Shown here piece by piece: positions 41,050 to 50,091 of a stretch of 64,000 nucleotides of DNA. A model generated the notes under the pieces. It did no database searches and had not been told where the DNA came from. It saw only the letters and a list, made by a program, of their open reading frames with translations. The position numbers were made by a program, and so were the translations under genes. Each line of letters opens with the position of its first letter. The first letter of the stretch is position 1. The stretch spans positions 33,121-97,120 of the forward strand of contig NZ_JAYMFF010000006.1 in NCBI RefSeq assembly GCF_035989245.1, read 5' to 3'. The stretch comes from Adlercreutzia wanghongyangiae (GTDB lineage: Bacteria > Actinomycetota > Coriobacteriia > Coriobacteriales > Eggerthellaceae).

Positions 41050-42365
41050 CGGAGGCCTCCTTTATTGCCACTTTCCGTAGCTTCGCCATCCGTCGAAACC
41101 ACGGGGCGGCTTAAGCCGCCCCCTACGGAAGAACCCGCTGCGGCCTCGCTGTCCCTCGTAGGGGCGGCCTTCAGGCCGCCCGCAGGGACGCCGTCCACGT
41201 CCAGGAACACGACGGGGCTTACGCCCGCATCACCCTCCCCCGCCGCCAGGGCCGCCAGGCGCCCGTACATCCCGCGCATCTGGTCGCGGGAGATGTCGGC
41301 ACCGCCCAAGCCGCCGATGAAGTTCAGCGCCGGCGGAACCGAGCCCGTGCGGGCCAGCGCGCTCATCACGTTTGTGAACACCGTGCCCTCGAAGCCGAAG
41401 GAAATGTCCTGCTCCAGCACGCCCACCGCGCGCACGCCCGTCAGGGCCTCGGCCACTTGGCGCGCCGGCATGGGCCGCAGGTAACGGATGCGCAGAAGCC
41501 CCGCCCGTGTGCCGGCGGCGCGCAGCTCGTCCACCACGTCGCGGGCGAGCCCCGCCACCGAACCTAAAGTGACCAGCACGAAGTCGGCGTCCTCGGTGCG
41601 ATAGGCCTCCACCATGCCCGGGTAGGCGCGGCCGCACACCTCGGCGAAGCGCGCCTCCACCTCGCCGATCACCGTCTCGGCGGCCAGCATGTCGCGATGG
41701 TGCCAGTACTGGTAGTGGCTGTTGTAGTCGGGACCCGCCGAGTACCCGATGTTCACCGGGCGCTCGAAGCTGAACCGGTTCTCCGTGACGTAGGGCGGCA
41801 GGAAGGCGTCGGCCTCATCCGCGGTGGGAATCTCCACCGACTCGTAGGTGTGGGTGAGCGCGAAGCCGTCCACGTTCACCATAACGGGCAGGCTCACCCG
41901 CGCGTCCTCGGCCACGGCGTAGGCCATAAGCGCCAGATCCAGCGCCTCCTGGTTGTCCTGGGCGTACACCTGGATCCAGCCGTGATCAAGCAGCGACAGC
42001 GAGTCGCGCTGATCGCCGTAGATGTTCCACGGCAGCGCAAGGGCGCGGTTCGCGTTCATCATCACGATGGGGAACCGCCCGCCCGAGGCGTAGGTGAGGC
42101 ACTCGGCCATGTACAGCAGGCCCTGGGACGAGGTAGCCGTGAACGTACGCGCGCCCGTGGCCGCGGCGCCGATGGCAGCCGCCAGCGCCGTGTGCTCGCT
42201 TTCCACGTGCAGGTACTCGGCAGTCAGGCTCCCCTCCTCCACCATGGAGGCCAGCGCCTCAACCACGGTGGTCTGGGGCGTGATGGGATAGGCGGAAATC
42301 ACCTGGGGCCGCGCCAGGCGCACACCCTCGGCGAAAGCCTCGTTGCCCGAGAGGAACTTCCTCAT
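41046..42365 (-). CDS. 2-oxoacid:ferredoxin oxidoreductase, alpha subunit
   Basis: A 439-residue subunit: ISAYPITPQTTVVEALA, LHVESEHTALAAAIGAAATG and ATSSQGLLYMAE form the pyrimidine-binding side; VLVTLGSVAG and VLEQDISFGFEG the C-terminal domain. AAGGAGG precedes the ATG, which overlaps the delta stop. The last ~45 residues are unusual: after VVFLDVDG the frame runs through two GTAGGGG-type hairpin repeats (41101-41186), adding a Gly/Ala/Ser tail not expected in the family. Confidence 0.92.
   Translation of the reverse strand: MRKFLSGNEAFAEGVRLARPQVISAYPITPQTTVVEALASMVEEGSLTAEYLHVESEHTALAAAIGAAATGARTFTATSSQGLLYMAECLTYASGGRFPIVMMNANRALALPWNIYGDQRDSLSLLDHGWIQVYAQDNQEALDLALMAYAVAEDARVSLPVMVNVDGFALTHTYESVEIPTADEADAFLPPYVTENRFSFERPVNIGYSAGPDYNSHYQYWHHRDMLAAETVIGEVEARFAEVCGRAYPGMVEAYRTEDADFVLVTLGSVAGLARDVVDELRAAGTRAGLLRIRYLRPMPARQVAEALTGVRAVGVLEQDISFGFEGTVFTNVMSALARTGSVPPALNFIGGLGGADISRDQMRGMYGRLAALAAGEGDAGVSPVVFLDVDGVPAGGLKAAPTRDSEAAAGSSVGGGLSRPVVSTDGEATESGNKGGLR
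41101..41186. repeat. Two GTAGGGG-type hairpin repeats inside the alpha-subunit gene
   Basis: GGGGCGGCTTAAGCCGCCCC at 41101-41120 and GTAGGGGCGGCCTTCAGGCC at 41158-41177 with its CGCCC end. They encode the C-terminal tail of the oxidoreductase alpha subunit in frame. Confidence 0.85.
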
Positions 42366-42697
42366 GCGGCACCTCCTTCCTGCTCGTCCACCATGGCGAT
42401 GCAGGGCACGGGACACACCTTCGCGCACACGCCGCAGCCCTTGCAGAAATCGTAGTCCACCGCCAGCGACGCGAGCGTGCCCTCCTCGTCGCGCACTTTG
42501 AAGATGGTGCCGTCGGGGCAGTACAGGTAGCAGCTCAGGCACAGCGTGCACTGCGCGGCGTCGATGACGGGCCGCACGCTGCGCCACCCGGCGTTCACCG
42601 AGGTGAGGTGCCCCGCCTCAAAGCAGGTGGAGCGGGCGAACTGCTCGGGCGCGGCGGCCAGGCCATCGCGCAGATACGGTGTGAAGTCGCGACTCAC
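42362..42697 (-). CDS. 2-oxoacid:ferredoxin oxidoreductase, delta subunit (2[4Fe-4S])
   Basis: A 111-residue ferredoxin subunit with cluster motifs CTLCLSCYLYCPDG and CKGCGVCAKVCPVP. The N-terminal ~45 residues are the usual delta-subunit leader. The GTG at 42697 overlaps the gamma stop by 4 bp and has AGGAGG upstream. It passes electrons from TPP to external ferredoxin. Confidence 0.92.
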   Translation of the reverse strand: MSRDFTPYLRDGLAAAPEQFARSTCFEAGHLTSVNAGWRSVRPVIDAAQCTLCLSCYLYCPDGTIFKVRDEEGTLASLAVDYDFCKGCGVCAKVCPVPCIAMVDEQEGGAA

Positions 42698-43329
42698 AGC
42701 GCATCCCCTCCTTCCCCTTCCAGAAGCACGGCGGCGGCCAGGTCGAACAGCCCCGTGCCCGACTCCCCCGCGCGCTCGCCCAAACCGCCCACGCGCGGCA
42801 GGTCGTCGCGCGAGGTCAGCTCCTCGAAGGCCGCGTCCACGATGGCGATGTTGCGCTCGTGCAGCTTTTCCGGCATGGTGGCGTGAATACCCTCGTGCAC
42901 GTCGTGCAGGCTCACGGCATCGCAGAGCGCAGGGATCGCGCCGAGAAACACCGTGTTGGGAATGGGCCGTCCCAGCACCGCCGCCGAGATGCCGTCGGCA
43001 TCGATGGCCACCACGCGCGGGTCGTCGGCGCCGTGACGGCTGTTCAGCAGCATGAGACCGCCCGGGGCCAGTTCCGCATCCCACCCCTCGGCAAGCAGCG
43101 TCTCGTCCAGGTACACCAGAAGCTGGGCGCGGGCCACCGCGCTGCGGTCGCCGATGGGCTCGTGAGATATCTTGGTGAACGCGCGCATGGGGGCGCCCCG
43201 CCGCTCGGGCCCGAACGTGGGAAAGGCGAGCGCGCACTTCCCGGCCGACAGCGCCGCCGCGGCCCCCAGGCACCGGGCCGCGGTGAAGGCCCCCTGCCCA
43301 CCGCGCGCATGCCAAATAACTTCCAACAT
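42694..43329 (-). CDS. 2-oxoacid:ferredoxin oxidoreductase, gamma subunit
   Basis: A 211-residue CoA-side subunit: WHARGGQGAFTAARCLG at the N-terminus and FPTFGPERRGAPMRAFTKIS with the CoA-contact arginines, then NTVFLGAIPALC. First gene of the operon. The separate four-subunit layout fits POR/VOR-type enzymes. The nearby phenylacetate-CoA-ligase-like gene hints at aryl or branched-chain substrates, but that is inference. Confidence 0.92.
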   Translation of the reverse strand: MLEVIWHARGGQGAFTAARCLGAAAALSAGKCALAFPTFGPERRGAPMRAFTKISHEPIGDRSAVARAQLLVYLDETLLAEGWDAELAPGGLMLLNSRHGADDPRVVAIDADGISAAVLGRPIPNTVFLGAIPALCDAVSLHDVHEGIHATMPEKLHERNIAIVDAAFEELTSRDDLPRVGGLGERAGESGTGLFDLAAAVLLEGEGGDAL

Positions 43330-43420
43330 GCTTATCTCTCTTTCAAAACGAATGAGCGACCATATGATCGCCCATTGTCTTTTAGTCTCTTTCTATTTTA
43401 CGCCACAGGTAGTTCGTAGC

Positions 43421-43640
43421 GTCAGCGAGGCTCCGACAGGTGCCTGTAATTTCCTTGAGCGAACAGCCCAGTGGGCTGTTCGGCACCGTTCATGCGCCCG
43501 AGAGGGCGCGTTCTGAGCGGCATAGCCGATCAGAACTGAACGGCCTTCGTGCCGTGAGGGAAAGCGCTGAATGGCAAGGGCAGGTGCCTGTCGGAGCCGC
43601 AGCGTCGGCACGTCCGTTCGTCCGCCAGGACGAGCGGAAC
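43421..43640 (-). repeat. Large structured repeat (nested hairpins) after the LysR-like gene
   Basis: Outer arms 43429-43440 and 43587-43598 pair perfectly (GGCTCCGACAGG core). Inside are a GAACAGCCCA/TGGGCTGTTC dyad, a GCGCCC/GGGCGC hairpin and a GTTCTGA/TCAGAAC hairpin enclosed by pairing GGCACCGTTCA/TGAACGG. A last hairpin (43611-43640) ends one base before the stop of the minus-strand gene. The copy at 62042-62189 has the same order of parts. Confidence 0.78.
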
Positions 43641-44297
43641 CTATTTATTGGCGTAGTAGTCCAGGCTGCGCGCGAGGTGGCTGACGAAGCGCTCGCCCAT
43701 CACCGACAGCTCGCGGTTGTCGGCGGTCACGTAGCCCAGGTGCAGCTTGATGTCGGTCTCCAGCGGAATGGTCGTAAGGGCGCTGCCGTCGGTGATGCCC
43801 ACCAAAATGCCACTCGTCACCGTGTAGCCGTTGATGGCCATGATGAGCTCGGTCAGCGACGCGCGGTCGGTGCAGGCCACCTTCTTGGCGCGCGGCACCT
43901 CGGAGAGGGCCTCCTCGAAAAACGCGATGGGCGCGTCCTCGCCCTGGTCGAAGTACACGTAGGGGTAGTCGGCCAACTGCTCGAGCGTGAGGCTCTTCGC
44001 GTTCACGAAGGGGTGGCTCGCCGGCAGCGCCACCAAAGGCGCCGACACGGCCAGCTCGTGGAAGGCCAGGCCCGCCTCGGCCAAAGCCGCGTTCAGCGCG
44101 TCCTCGGTCGCGGAGGTCTGCATGATGACGCCCAGCTCGGACGCGCCCGAGGCCACGTCGTCGATGACGCCCTGGGTGGTGCGGTCCAGAAGCGCGTAGG
44201 AGTAGGCGTCGCCGCCCGCCGCCAGGATGGTGTGGGCGAAGGACTGCACGTCGAACAGGTAATGCTGCCCGGAAATGGAAAAGTCGTAAGAGGTCAT
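43641..44297 (-). CDS. Orphan LysR-type effector-binding domain (no DNA-binding domain)
   Basis: The 218 residues read as a LysR substrate-binding domain: GASELGVIMQTSATEDALN, LVALPASHPFVNAKSLTLEQL, YPYVYFDQGE and NGYTVTSGILVG. A complete LysR regulator has a ~60-residue helix-turn-helix plus linker in front; here the protein starts (ATG 44297, AAGGGA upstream) directly at the effector domain, and the upstream DNA is the end of the ligase gene. It may sense a ligand without binding DNA, or act on another regulator. It sits between the ligase and oxidoreductase genes. Confidence 0.78.
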   Translation of the reverse strand: MTSYDFSISGQHYLFDVQSFAHTILAAGGDAYSYALLDRTTQGVIDDVASGASELGVIMQTSATEDALNAALAEAGLAFHELAVSAPLVALPASHPFVNAKSLTLEQLADYPYVYFDQGEDAPIAFFEEALSEVPRAKKVACTDRASLTELIMAINGYTVTSGILVGITDGSALTTIPLETDIKLHLGYVTADNRELSVMGERFVSHLARSLDYYANK

Positions 44298-44363
44298 GAA
44301 GGTTCCCTTCTGCTGCGAATCGGAACGGGACACCTTACCGGGTAAGGTGTCCCACAGGGTGGT

Positions 44364-45707
44364 CTACTTCGCGCTCGCGCGCTCGTCGATGAAGCGGCTG
44401 GCCTTGTGCTCGGAAGAGGTGCCGAGCTTCCCGGCGTCGTACACGATCACGCGGGCCGGCTTCACGCCGGTGTGCGCCTTCAGGGCCGCCGTCACGCGGG
44501 CGGCCACGGCGTCGAAGGGCTCATCAGATCCCTGGGCGCGCTCCACGGACACCTCGTAGCGCGTGGAGAAGTTCTCGTCGTACACGCGGATGAGGTACTC
44601 GCCGGTGAGCCCCTCCTCTGCGCGCACCACGTACTCAACATCGGAGGGGAACACGTTCACGGCGCCCACGATGAACATCTCGTCCTTGCGGCCGGTGATG
44701 TGGATGCGGCCGAGGGTGCGCCCGCACGAGCACTTCTCCGTGGAGAAGTAGCCGATGTCGCCGGTGCGGAAGCGAATCATGGGACGGGCCTTCTTCATGA
44801 GCGTGGTGTACACCAGCTCGCCCACCTCGCCGGGCGCGAGCACCTCGCCCGTGGCCGGGTCCACCGTCTCCACGAGAATCTGGTCCTCCACGATGTGCAG
44901 GCCGTCCTTCGCCTCGCACATGGCCGCGCACGCGCCGTAGATGTCGGACAGGCCGAAGAAGTCGACCACCTTGGCATCCCACAGGTTCTCGATGGCCTCG
45001 CGGGTGCTCTTGATGGAGCCGCCCGGCTCGCCGGCCACGATGATGGTGTGGATGGAAAAGTCGGTGCGCGGGTCGAGGCCCTTCTCCTTGATCTTCTCGC
45101 CCAAGGTCCACGCGTAGGACGGGCTCGTCCAGATGATGGTGGGCTGGTACTGCTGCAGCACGAAGATGAGGCGGTCAGAAGGCACCGCGCCCACCCAGAT
45201 GGCCAGCGCGCCCAGACGCTGGGCGCCGATGACGTCGGGGCCGCCCACGTACAGGGCGAAGTTCAGGCCGTGCACGTAGCGGTCGGTCGGGCGCATGCCG
45301 GCCTGCCAGAACAGGCGCGCCTCGGTGTCCTGCCACAGGTCGAAGTCCTCCTGGGTAAAGGGGCTTACCGTGGGCACGCCGGTGGAGCCGGACGAGGTGG
45401 CCATGAAGATGACGTCCTCCTCGGGCACCGAGCACATCTCGCCGAAGAACGAGCCCACGTGCTGGGTCTCACGCTCGGTCTTCTTGTCGATGAAGGGGAA
45501 CTTCTCCAGGTCCTTCAGCGTCTGGATGTCGGAAGGCTTCACGCCGGCCTCGTCGAAGGAGCGCTTGTAGTACACCGTGTTGTCGTAGGCGTACTGGACC
45601 ATCTCCTGCAAGCGCTCGAGCTGCATGGCCTCCAGTTCGGGGCGCGGCATGCACTCGATTTCCGGATCGTAGTACTTCTGGTCGTAGGGGATGTTCTTCT
45701 TCGCCAT
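44364..45707 (-). CDS. Phenylacetate--CoA ligase-like AMP-forming enzyme
   Basis: A 447-residue adenylating enzyme of the PaaK family: YDNTVYYKRSFDEAGV near the N-terminus, the P-loop ATSSGSTGVPTVSPF, FGLSDIYGACAAMCE, RFRTGDIGYFS and GRKDEMFIVGAVNVFPSDVE. It joins an aryl or acyl acid to CoA with ATP. Next to a 2-oxoacid:ferredoxin oxidoreductase it may handle phenylacetate- or indoleacetate-like acids from amino-acid fermentation, in either direction. The ATG at 45707 has GGAGC upstream; a CATAAT box at 45744 may be its promoter. Confidence 0.87.
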   Translation of the reverse strand: MAKKNIPYDQKYYDPEIECMPRPELEAMQLERLQEMVQYAYDNTVYYKRSFDEAGVKPSDIQTLKDLEKFPFIDKKTERETQHVGSFFGEMCSVPEEDVIFMATSSGSTGVPTVSPFTQEDFDLWQDTEARLFWQAGMRPTDRYVHGLNFALYVGGPDVIGAQRLGALAIWVGAVPSDRLIFVLQQYQPTIIWTSPSYAWTLGEKIKEKGLDPRTDFSIHTIIVAGEPGGSIKSTREAIENLWDAKVVDFFGLSDIYGACAAMCEAKDGLHIVEDQILVETVDPATGEVLAPGEVGELVYTTLMKKARPMIRFRTGDIGYFSTEKCSCGRTLGRIHITGRKDEMFIVGAVNVFPSDVEYVVRAEEGLTGEYLIRVYDENFSTRYEVSVERAQGSDEPFDAVAARVTAALKAHTGVKPARVIVYDAGKLGTSSEHKASRFIDERASAK

Positions 45708-45799
45708 CACTGCTCCTTGTCAGAGTTCGTAGTTTCGCGAGGCATTATGAAACCAGAACCCGCGTCCCCAAACAAGACCAAACTACATACAGAATAGGG

Positions 45800-45834
45800 A
45801 AAGCCTGCCATCGCACCGACCGATGGCAGGCTTT
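45800..45834. terminator. Strong hairpin after the small membrane protein gene
   Basis: Perfect 14 bp stem 45800-45813 / 45821-45834 (CCTGCCATCG core) flanked by A and T runs on both strands; can end transcription from the gene at 45851. Confidence 0.88.
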
Positions 45835-45850
45835 CACCTGGGAAACATTC

Positions 45851-46159
45851 CTAGCTGAGCGTGCCCTGGGCAGCGACAACCGCTTGGGACATCTGATAGG
45901 ACAGCACCACGATGCCCAGAAGCACGATGGTCACGATCACCTTTACCGCCACGTGCCACGTGCAGGCGGAACGCCACATCATCACAAGGCCCACCGGCCA
46001 CAGCAGTACCAGGAAGAACACGATCCAAAAGGTCTGGTCATACCACTTCTTCTCGTCGCCCGTGGTCACGATGTCGTTGGCATGCTCGCGCGTGCGGCCC
46101 TGGCCGCGATGCGTCCAGTCGCCGTAGCTGTTGCCGTTCTCGTCCTTGAAAATGCCCAT
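45851..46159 (-). CDS. Small two-helix membrane protein, unknown function
   Basis: A 102-residue protein. A polar start (MGIFKDENGNSYGDWTHRGQ) is followed by two hydrophobic segments, FWIVFFLVLLWPVGLVMMW and VAVKVIVTIVLLGIVVLSY. The charged linker DEKKWYDQ lies just before the first helix. AGGAG precedes the ATG at 46159. No family is recognised. It is downstream of the surface-protein gene on the same strand, but a terminator at 46212 separates them. Confidence 0.72.
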   Translation of the reverse strand: MGIFKDENGNSYGDWTHRGQGRTREHANDIVTTGDEKKWYDQTFWIVFFLVLLWPVGLVMMWRSACTWHVAVKVIVTIVLLGIVVLSYQMSQAVVAAQGTLS

Positions 46160-46211
46160 AACTGCTCCTAAAGATGACCCGATAGCTTTTGATTGGCATT
46201 CTAGCAGCAGG

Positions 46212-46242
46212 CAAGGGCCCCGCAAAGCACGCGGGGCCCTTG
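46212..46242 (-). terminator. Terminator of the surface-protein gene
   Basis: Perfect 12 bp stem CAAGGGCCCCGC / GCGGGGCCCTTG, 7 nt loop. Confidence 0.82.
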
Positions 46243-46325
46243 TAACGATCACGTTGGAGAACGCGCCGATACCGCAGCGCAGCGACATGGCGGTGCGACA
46301 GCGCGGCGGCGCGTGGCGGCTGGCC

Positions 46326-49300
46326 CTACACCAGGCCGCGGTCGGCGGCCCAGGGCACAATCCAGCAGCGGCGCCGGCAGCGGGCGGTACTCCACGCCGA
46401 CACGTGGATCATGACCATGCACAGTGCGCACAGCCCCGCCACGCAGGCCGCCAGCAGGCCGTCGTAGGCGCACCAGGGCGACCACGCCAGCCACACCGCC
46501 ATGCAAGCCACCAGACCCAGCACGCCGCCGTCCACCGCGAACCGGCGCCGCGCGGACGCCGTGCCCGTGGCCGCGGCCGCCTGCTCGTCGTCGGTACGGG
46601 GCCCGCCCCGTCGCACTGCCGCCCGCAACCCTGCGGCATCGTCGCCGGCCCGCAGTTGGTCGCGCACCCAGGCGTCCCGCGCCTTCAGGTTGCGGCGCGC
46701 GGCAGATTCCATGCGCAGCCGCACCGCCCCGTACAGGGCCGCAATGGCAGCCAGGGCCAAAAACAACAGGTGCAGCGGGCACAGCACGCTGAAGGGACCA
46801 GTCTGCGGCAACGACGTGGCCGTGCGCCAGGTGCGTCCCAGCGACCCGTCAGCCGACGACCAGCCGCCGTCACCGTCGCCGGTCAGCGACCCCACCGCCG
46901 ACTCCGCCTTCACCCGGTAGCTCAGACGCACCGTGGTGGTGTTGCCGGCCGAGTCGGTGAACACCTGCTCGATCACATAGCTGCCCTCCACCGATCGGTC
47001 GATATACTCCAGCCGCTTACCCTGCGCGTCGTAGATGCGCACCTCGCCGGCGCTGATCTTGCCGTCAGGCTGGGCCGAGGCAATGGAATAGCGCTCCTGG
47101 AACAGGGCAGCGAAATCGTCGGGGGTCATCTGCATGTCGCGCGTGGGCACCGTCAGCTCATCGGGCACGATCACATGCTGGCGCCCGTCGTTGGGCGCGT
47201 TGTCGTCGGGCTGGGGCTTCAGCACCGAACCCGAGCCTCCCCCGTCACCGGGCTTCACCGTCACCGTCGGCGGCGTGGGCACCACACCCGACGAGCCGTT
47301 GCCGTCATCGGGGTTCCCGGGGGTGGGATCGGTGGGGCCGGGATCATCGGGCGTGGGAACAATGGGGTCGGGCGGGTTCACCACGGTGTCTTGCAGCACG
47401 TAGTCCACCTCGACCTGCGTGGTGTTGCCGTCCTTGTCGGTCACCTCGTAGGTGATGGTGTAGCGCCCCGGCTTGCTCTGGTCGATGACGTCCACCGGGT
47501 TGCCGTCGGCGTCCACCACCTCCTTCACCGTCACCGTCGGGTCCTCGCCGCCCGCGGTGCCCAGGGCGAAGTGGTCGGTCAGGATCTTGTCGGCCTCGTC
47601 GGCGGGAACGGTGCCGGGGTGCGTCTTGTCCGTCACCGTGATGGGGCCGACCTTGCCCGTCTGGGTGCCGTCGTCGGCGATGTCGACGGGCCCGGCGGGC
47701 GGCACCGGGTCGCCCGTGGGCACCTTGGGGGAGTCGGGGTCGCCCGGGTCGCTCGGCCCCTGGGGCGTGAGCGTGGGGATGCTCGGCGCCACGAGCACGT
47801 AGTGGATGTTCACCGTGGCCGTGTTGCCGTCGGCGTCGGCGGCCACCTGGCGGATGGTGCACGACCCCGGCTGCGCGGTGGGCAGCGACGCGATGGGCGC
47901 CGCGCCCGCGGCGTCCAGCAGCTCGGTCGCGGCCGTCATCGCGTTGCCGTCGGCGTCGGTGAAGTGCCAGCGGCCGTCCGCGATGGCCTTGGCCGCCGCC
48001 GCGTCCAGCGAGCCCCCGAAGGCGGGGTCGGAGGCGTCCGCAACCTGGGTGATGGTTTCCTCGTACACCGCGTGCTTCGTGCCGTCGAAGTCGGTGCTCA
48101 CCGTGGGCGCGGGCGGATCGGGCAGGCCGGACCCCTCGGGACGGTCGGCCTGGGGCGGCACGACGTTCTTCACCTCGAGCACTTCACTACGATTGCCCGC
48201 GGCGTCCTCAGCCACGTAATAGCCCGCCGCCACACCCGACACATTGCCGGTGGCTGCGCCCTTGCCGCTGGTCAGCGTGAAGGTCTGCACCGTCGACGAG
48301 GGCGTGCCCGCGGCGTCGGTGGCGTACAGGTGCCACACGCCCGAGGTCACCCCGCCGCTGCGCGTCGTGGGCGTATCGTCCACCGTCACCGAGCCTGCCG
48401 CCCTATCGTACGACAAACGCGGCGGCGTGGTGTCGATGCGCATCGTATCCGATGCCACCGTAGAGGGCACCCCGGCGCTGTTGCTCGCCTTGTACGACAG
48501 CGGCAGACTGTCCACGTCATCGCTCTGCGTCCAGTCCGACGTACCCGACAGCACGATGGGCGCAGCCGAGAGCGGCGTGATAGTGAACGTGCTGTAGTCG
48601 CCCGTGTAGAACGACACTTTCACCGGCGTGTTGTTCCACCCGTTCGCATTCGGAGCCGGCAGACGCGTGTAATGGTAATCTGAACCGGGCTTGAGACTGC
48701 TCCCACCCGAATCGGGCCCCTGCACCAGGTTGCTCGCTTCCAACAAGGTACGCTGCTGCGAGTCAGTGGCGTCGAAGATGTCATCGGTCATCGTATAGCC
48801 CACAGTAGTGGCACTCTTAAGGTTATTGCCTATCACACCCTCATACTCGATGGACACCACATTACGACCGGTCAAAGTAACGGAAACCCCGTCGCCGCTC
48901 GTCAAAGATTCACTCACCTTTTCGTTGTCCACCTTTGTCGCAACAGCTGTGTCGACATTGAAGTTGTTCATAAGGCTGGAATCTTGTTTCACATGCACAG
49001 AATACTTCTCACTGCCGGCCGAAGTATTGGAGTTCCATACCTGACACACCACTCGTACACGAGTGCCTGGCTTCACGGAATCGGTCGACTTGATTTCTTT
49101 GTCGTCACTGTCATATATCTTAATCTCCTTGACAGCAGGAGAGAAGTGGGGCAACTTAATAGAGTTGAAAGTCAGTTTCCCGTATATATTCTCAGGATGC
49201 CAGTCCGCGCTTCGGTCTGACGCGTTTCTCCATTGGATACGACCGCCAAACACGAGATAGGCAGAAGTGTCGCCCCCCAATTTAGTTTTTACACTATTTA

Positions 49301-50091
49301 TACTGGCCGAATTGCCATTCGTTACATAAGTGATCGTATCTTTCGAAGCGCTGTATTTATAGGTAATGGTATAGGAGAAGGGCGGGCCCGACGGTCGCGC
49401 AATTGCGCGATCTGAAAGATTGCCTCCCACAGCAAAGCCGTTATCCATCACGACAGTACGCAAGTTGTTTGTGATAGTGTCACCTATACGGCTGAATACT
49501 TGGGCCACAAAGGGCCCATTCAGTTGGGTGGCGAGCGCATATCTTGACAATCCCGCCTGAGTTGCATTGAGCACAGCACCGTGCTTTCCGGCAACGTAAT
49601 TTAGAGCAGATTGCTCGGTCTTAAGAGAAATCTCCCAATCAAAAGTGAGAGGTATCTTCATGTTGCTAAAGAAGAAAGCACTTGATTCCCAATCGTTCCC
49701 GTTTGCACCCCCTACTCCGTAAAATTTGTAGGGGTCCTTATAAAGAGTGTCGTCCCAGTTTGTCGTAGCATAGGTCAACACGCTATTGGAAATGCTCCCT
49801 GGGTAACCGCTCTTTTGCTCCATGTCAAACAACTTTGAATAGTCGGTCGTTCCCACCGTAGCGGCCGCATACGCCTTCGGCGTGCGTTGAACACCCCCCC
49901 CAGGGACACATTACCTGCAGGGCAGCTACCGGCACTGCGAGGAATACGGCCAGCATCAGCGACAGAGCAATACGCGCACCACGGCTCAGACATTGTCGTA
50001 TCAGGTCGCACCGCAACGCGTGCTTATTTCGCTGCACGATTGCCCCCCGTTCTCCCCCTCCGCTGCGAGCTGCGCATTCCTCTGCTCTCAT
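46326..50091 (-). CDS. Large surface protein, frame interrupted at a poly-G tract (phase-off)
   Basis: A signal peptide (ARIALSLMLAVFLAVPVAAL) is encoded from the ATG at 50091, with AAGGAG upstream. At a run of eight G (49894-49901 on the plus strand as C) the frame is lost; without one G it continues through QRTPKAYAAATVGTTDYSK into a 1254-residue protein. The body has an N-terminal adhesin-like domain from AT-richer DNA (about 48650-49860), then Ig-like repeats (TDAAGTPS, AEDAAGNRSEVLEV, EVTDKDGNTTQVEVDYVL, VFTDSAGNTTTVRLSY). A sortase-like LPQTG (46797-46811) is followed by a helix but also by 130 more residues with extra helices, which is not the normal end position. It faces the sigma factor at 50548. 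As written, no exported product is made. Confidence 0.8.
49894..49901. repeat. Run of eight C/G at the signal-peptide junction
   Basis: Eight C on the plus strand (G on the coding strand). Seven or ten G would join the signal peptide to the mature surface protein in frame. Typical size for slipped-strand phase variation. Confidence 0.8.

Noticed and set aside
46131..48683. An 850-codon plus-strand open frame
   Set aside because: Antisense to the surface-protein gene; low-complexity Arg/His/Gly composition.
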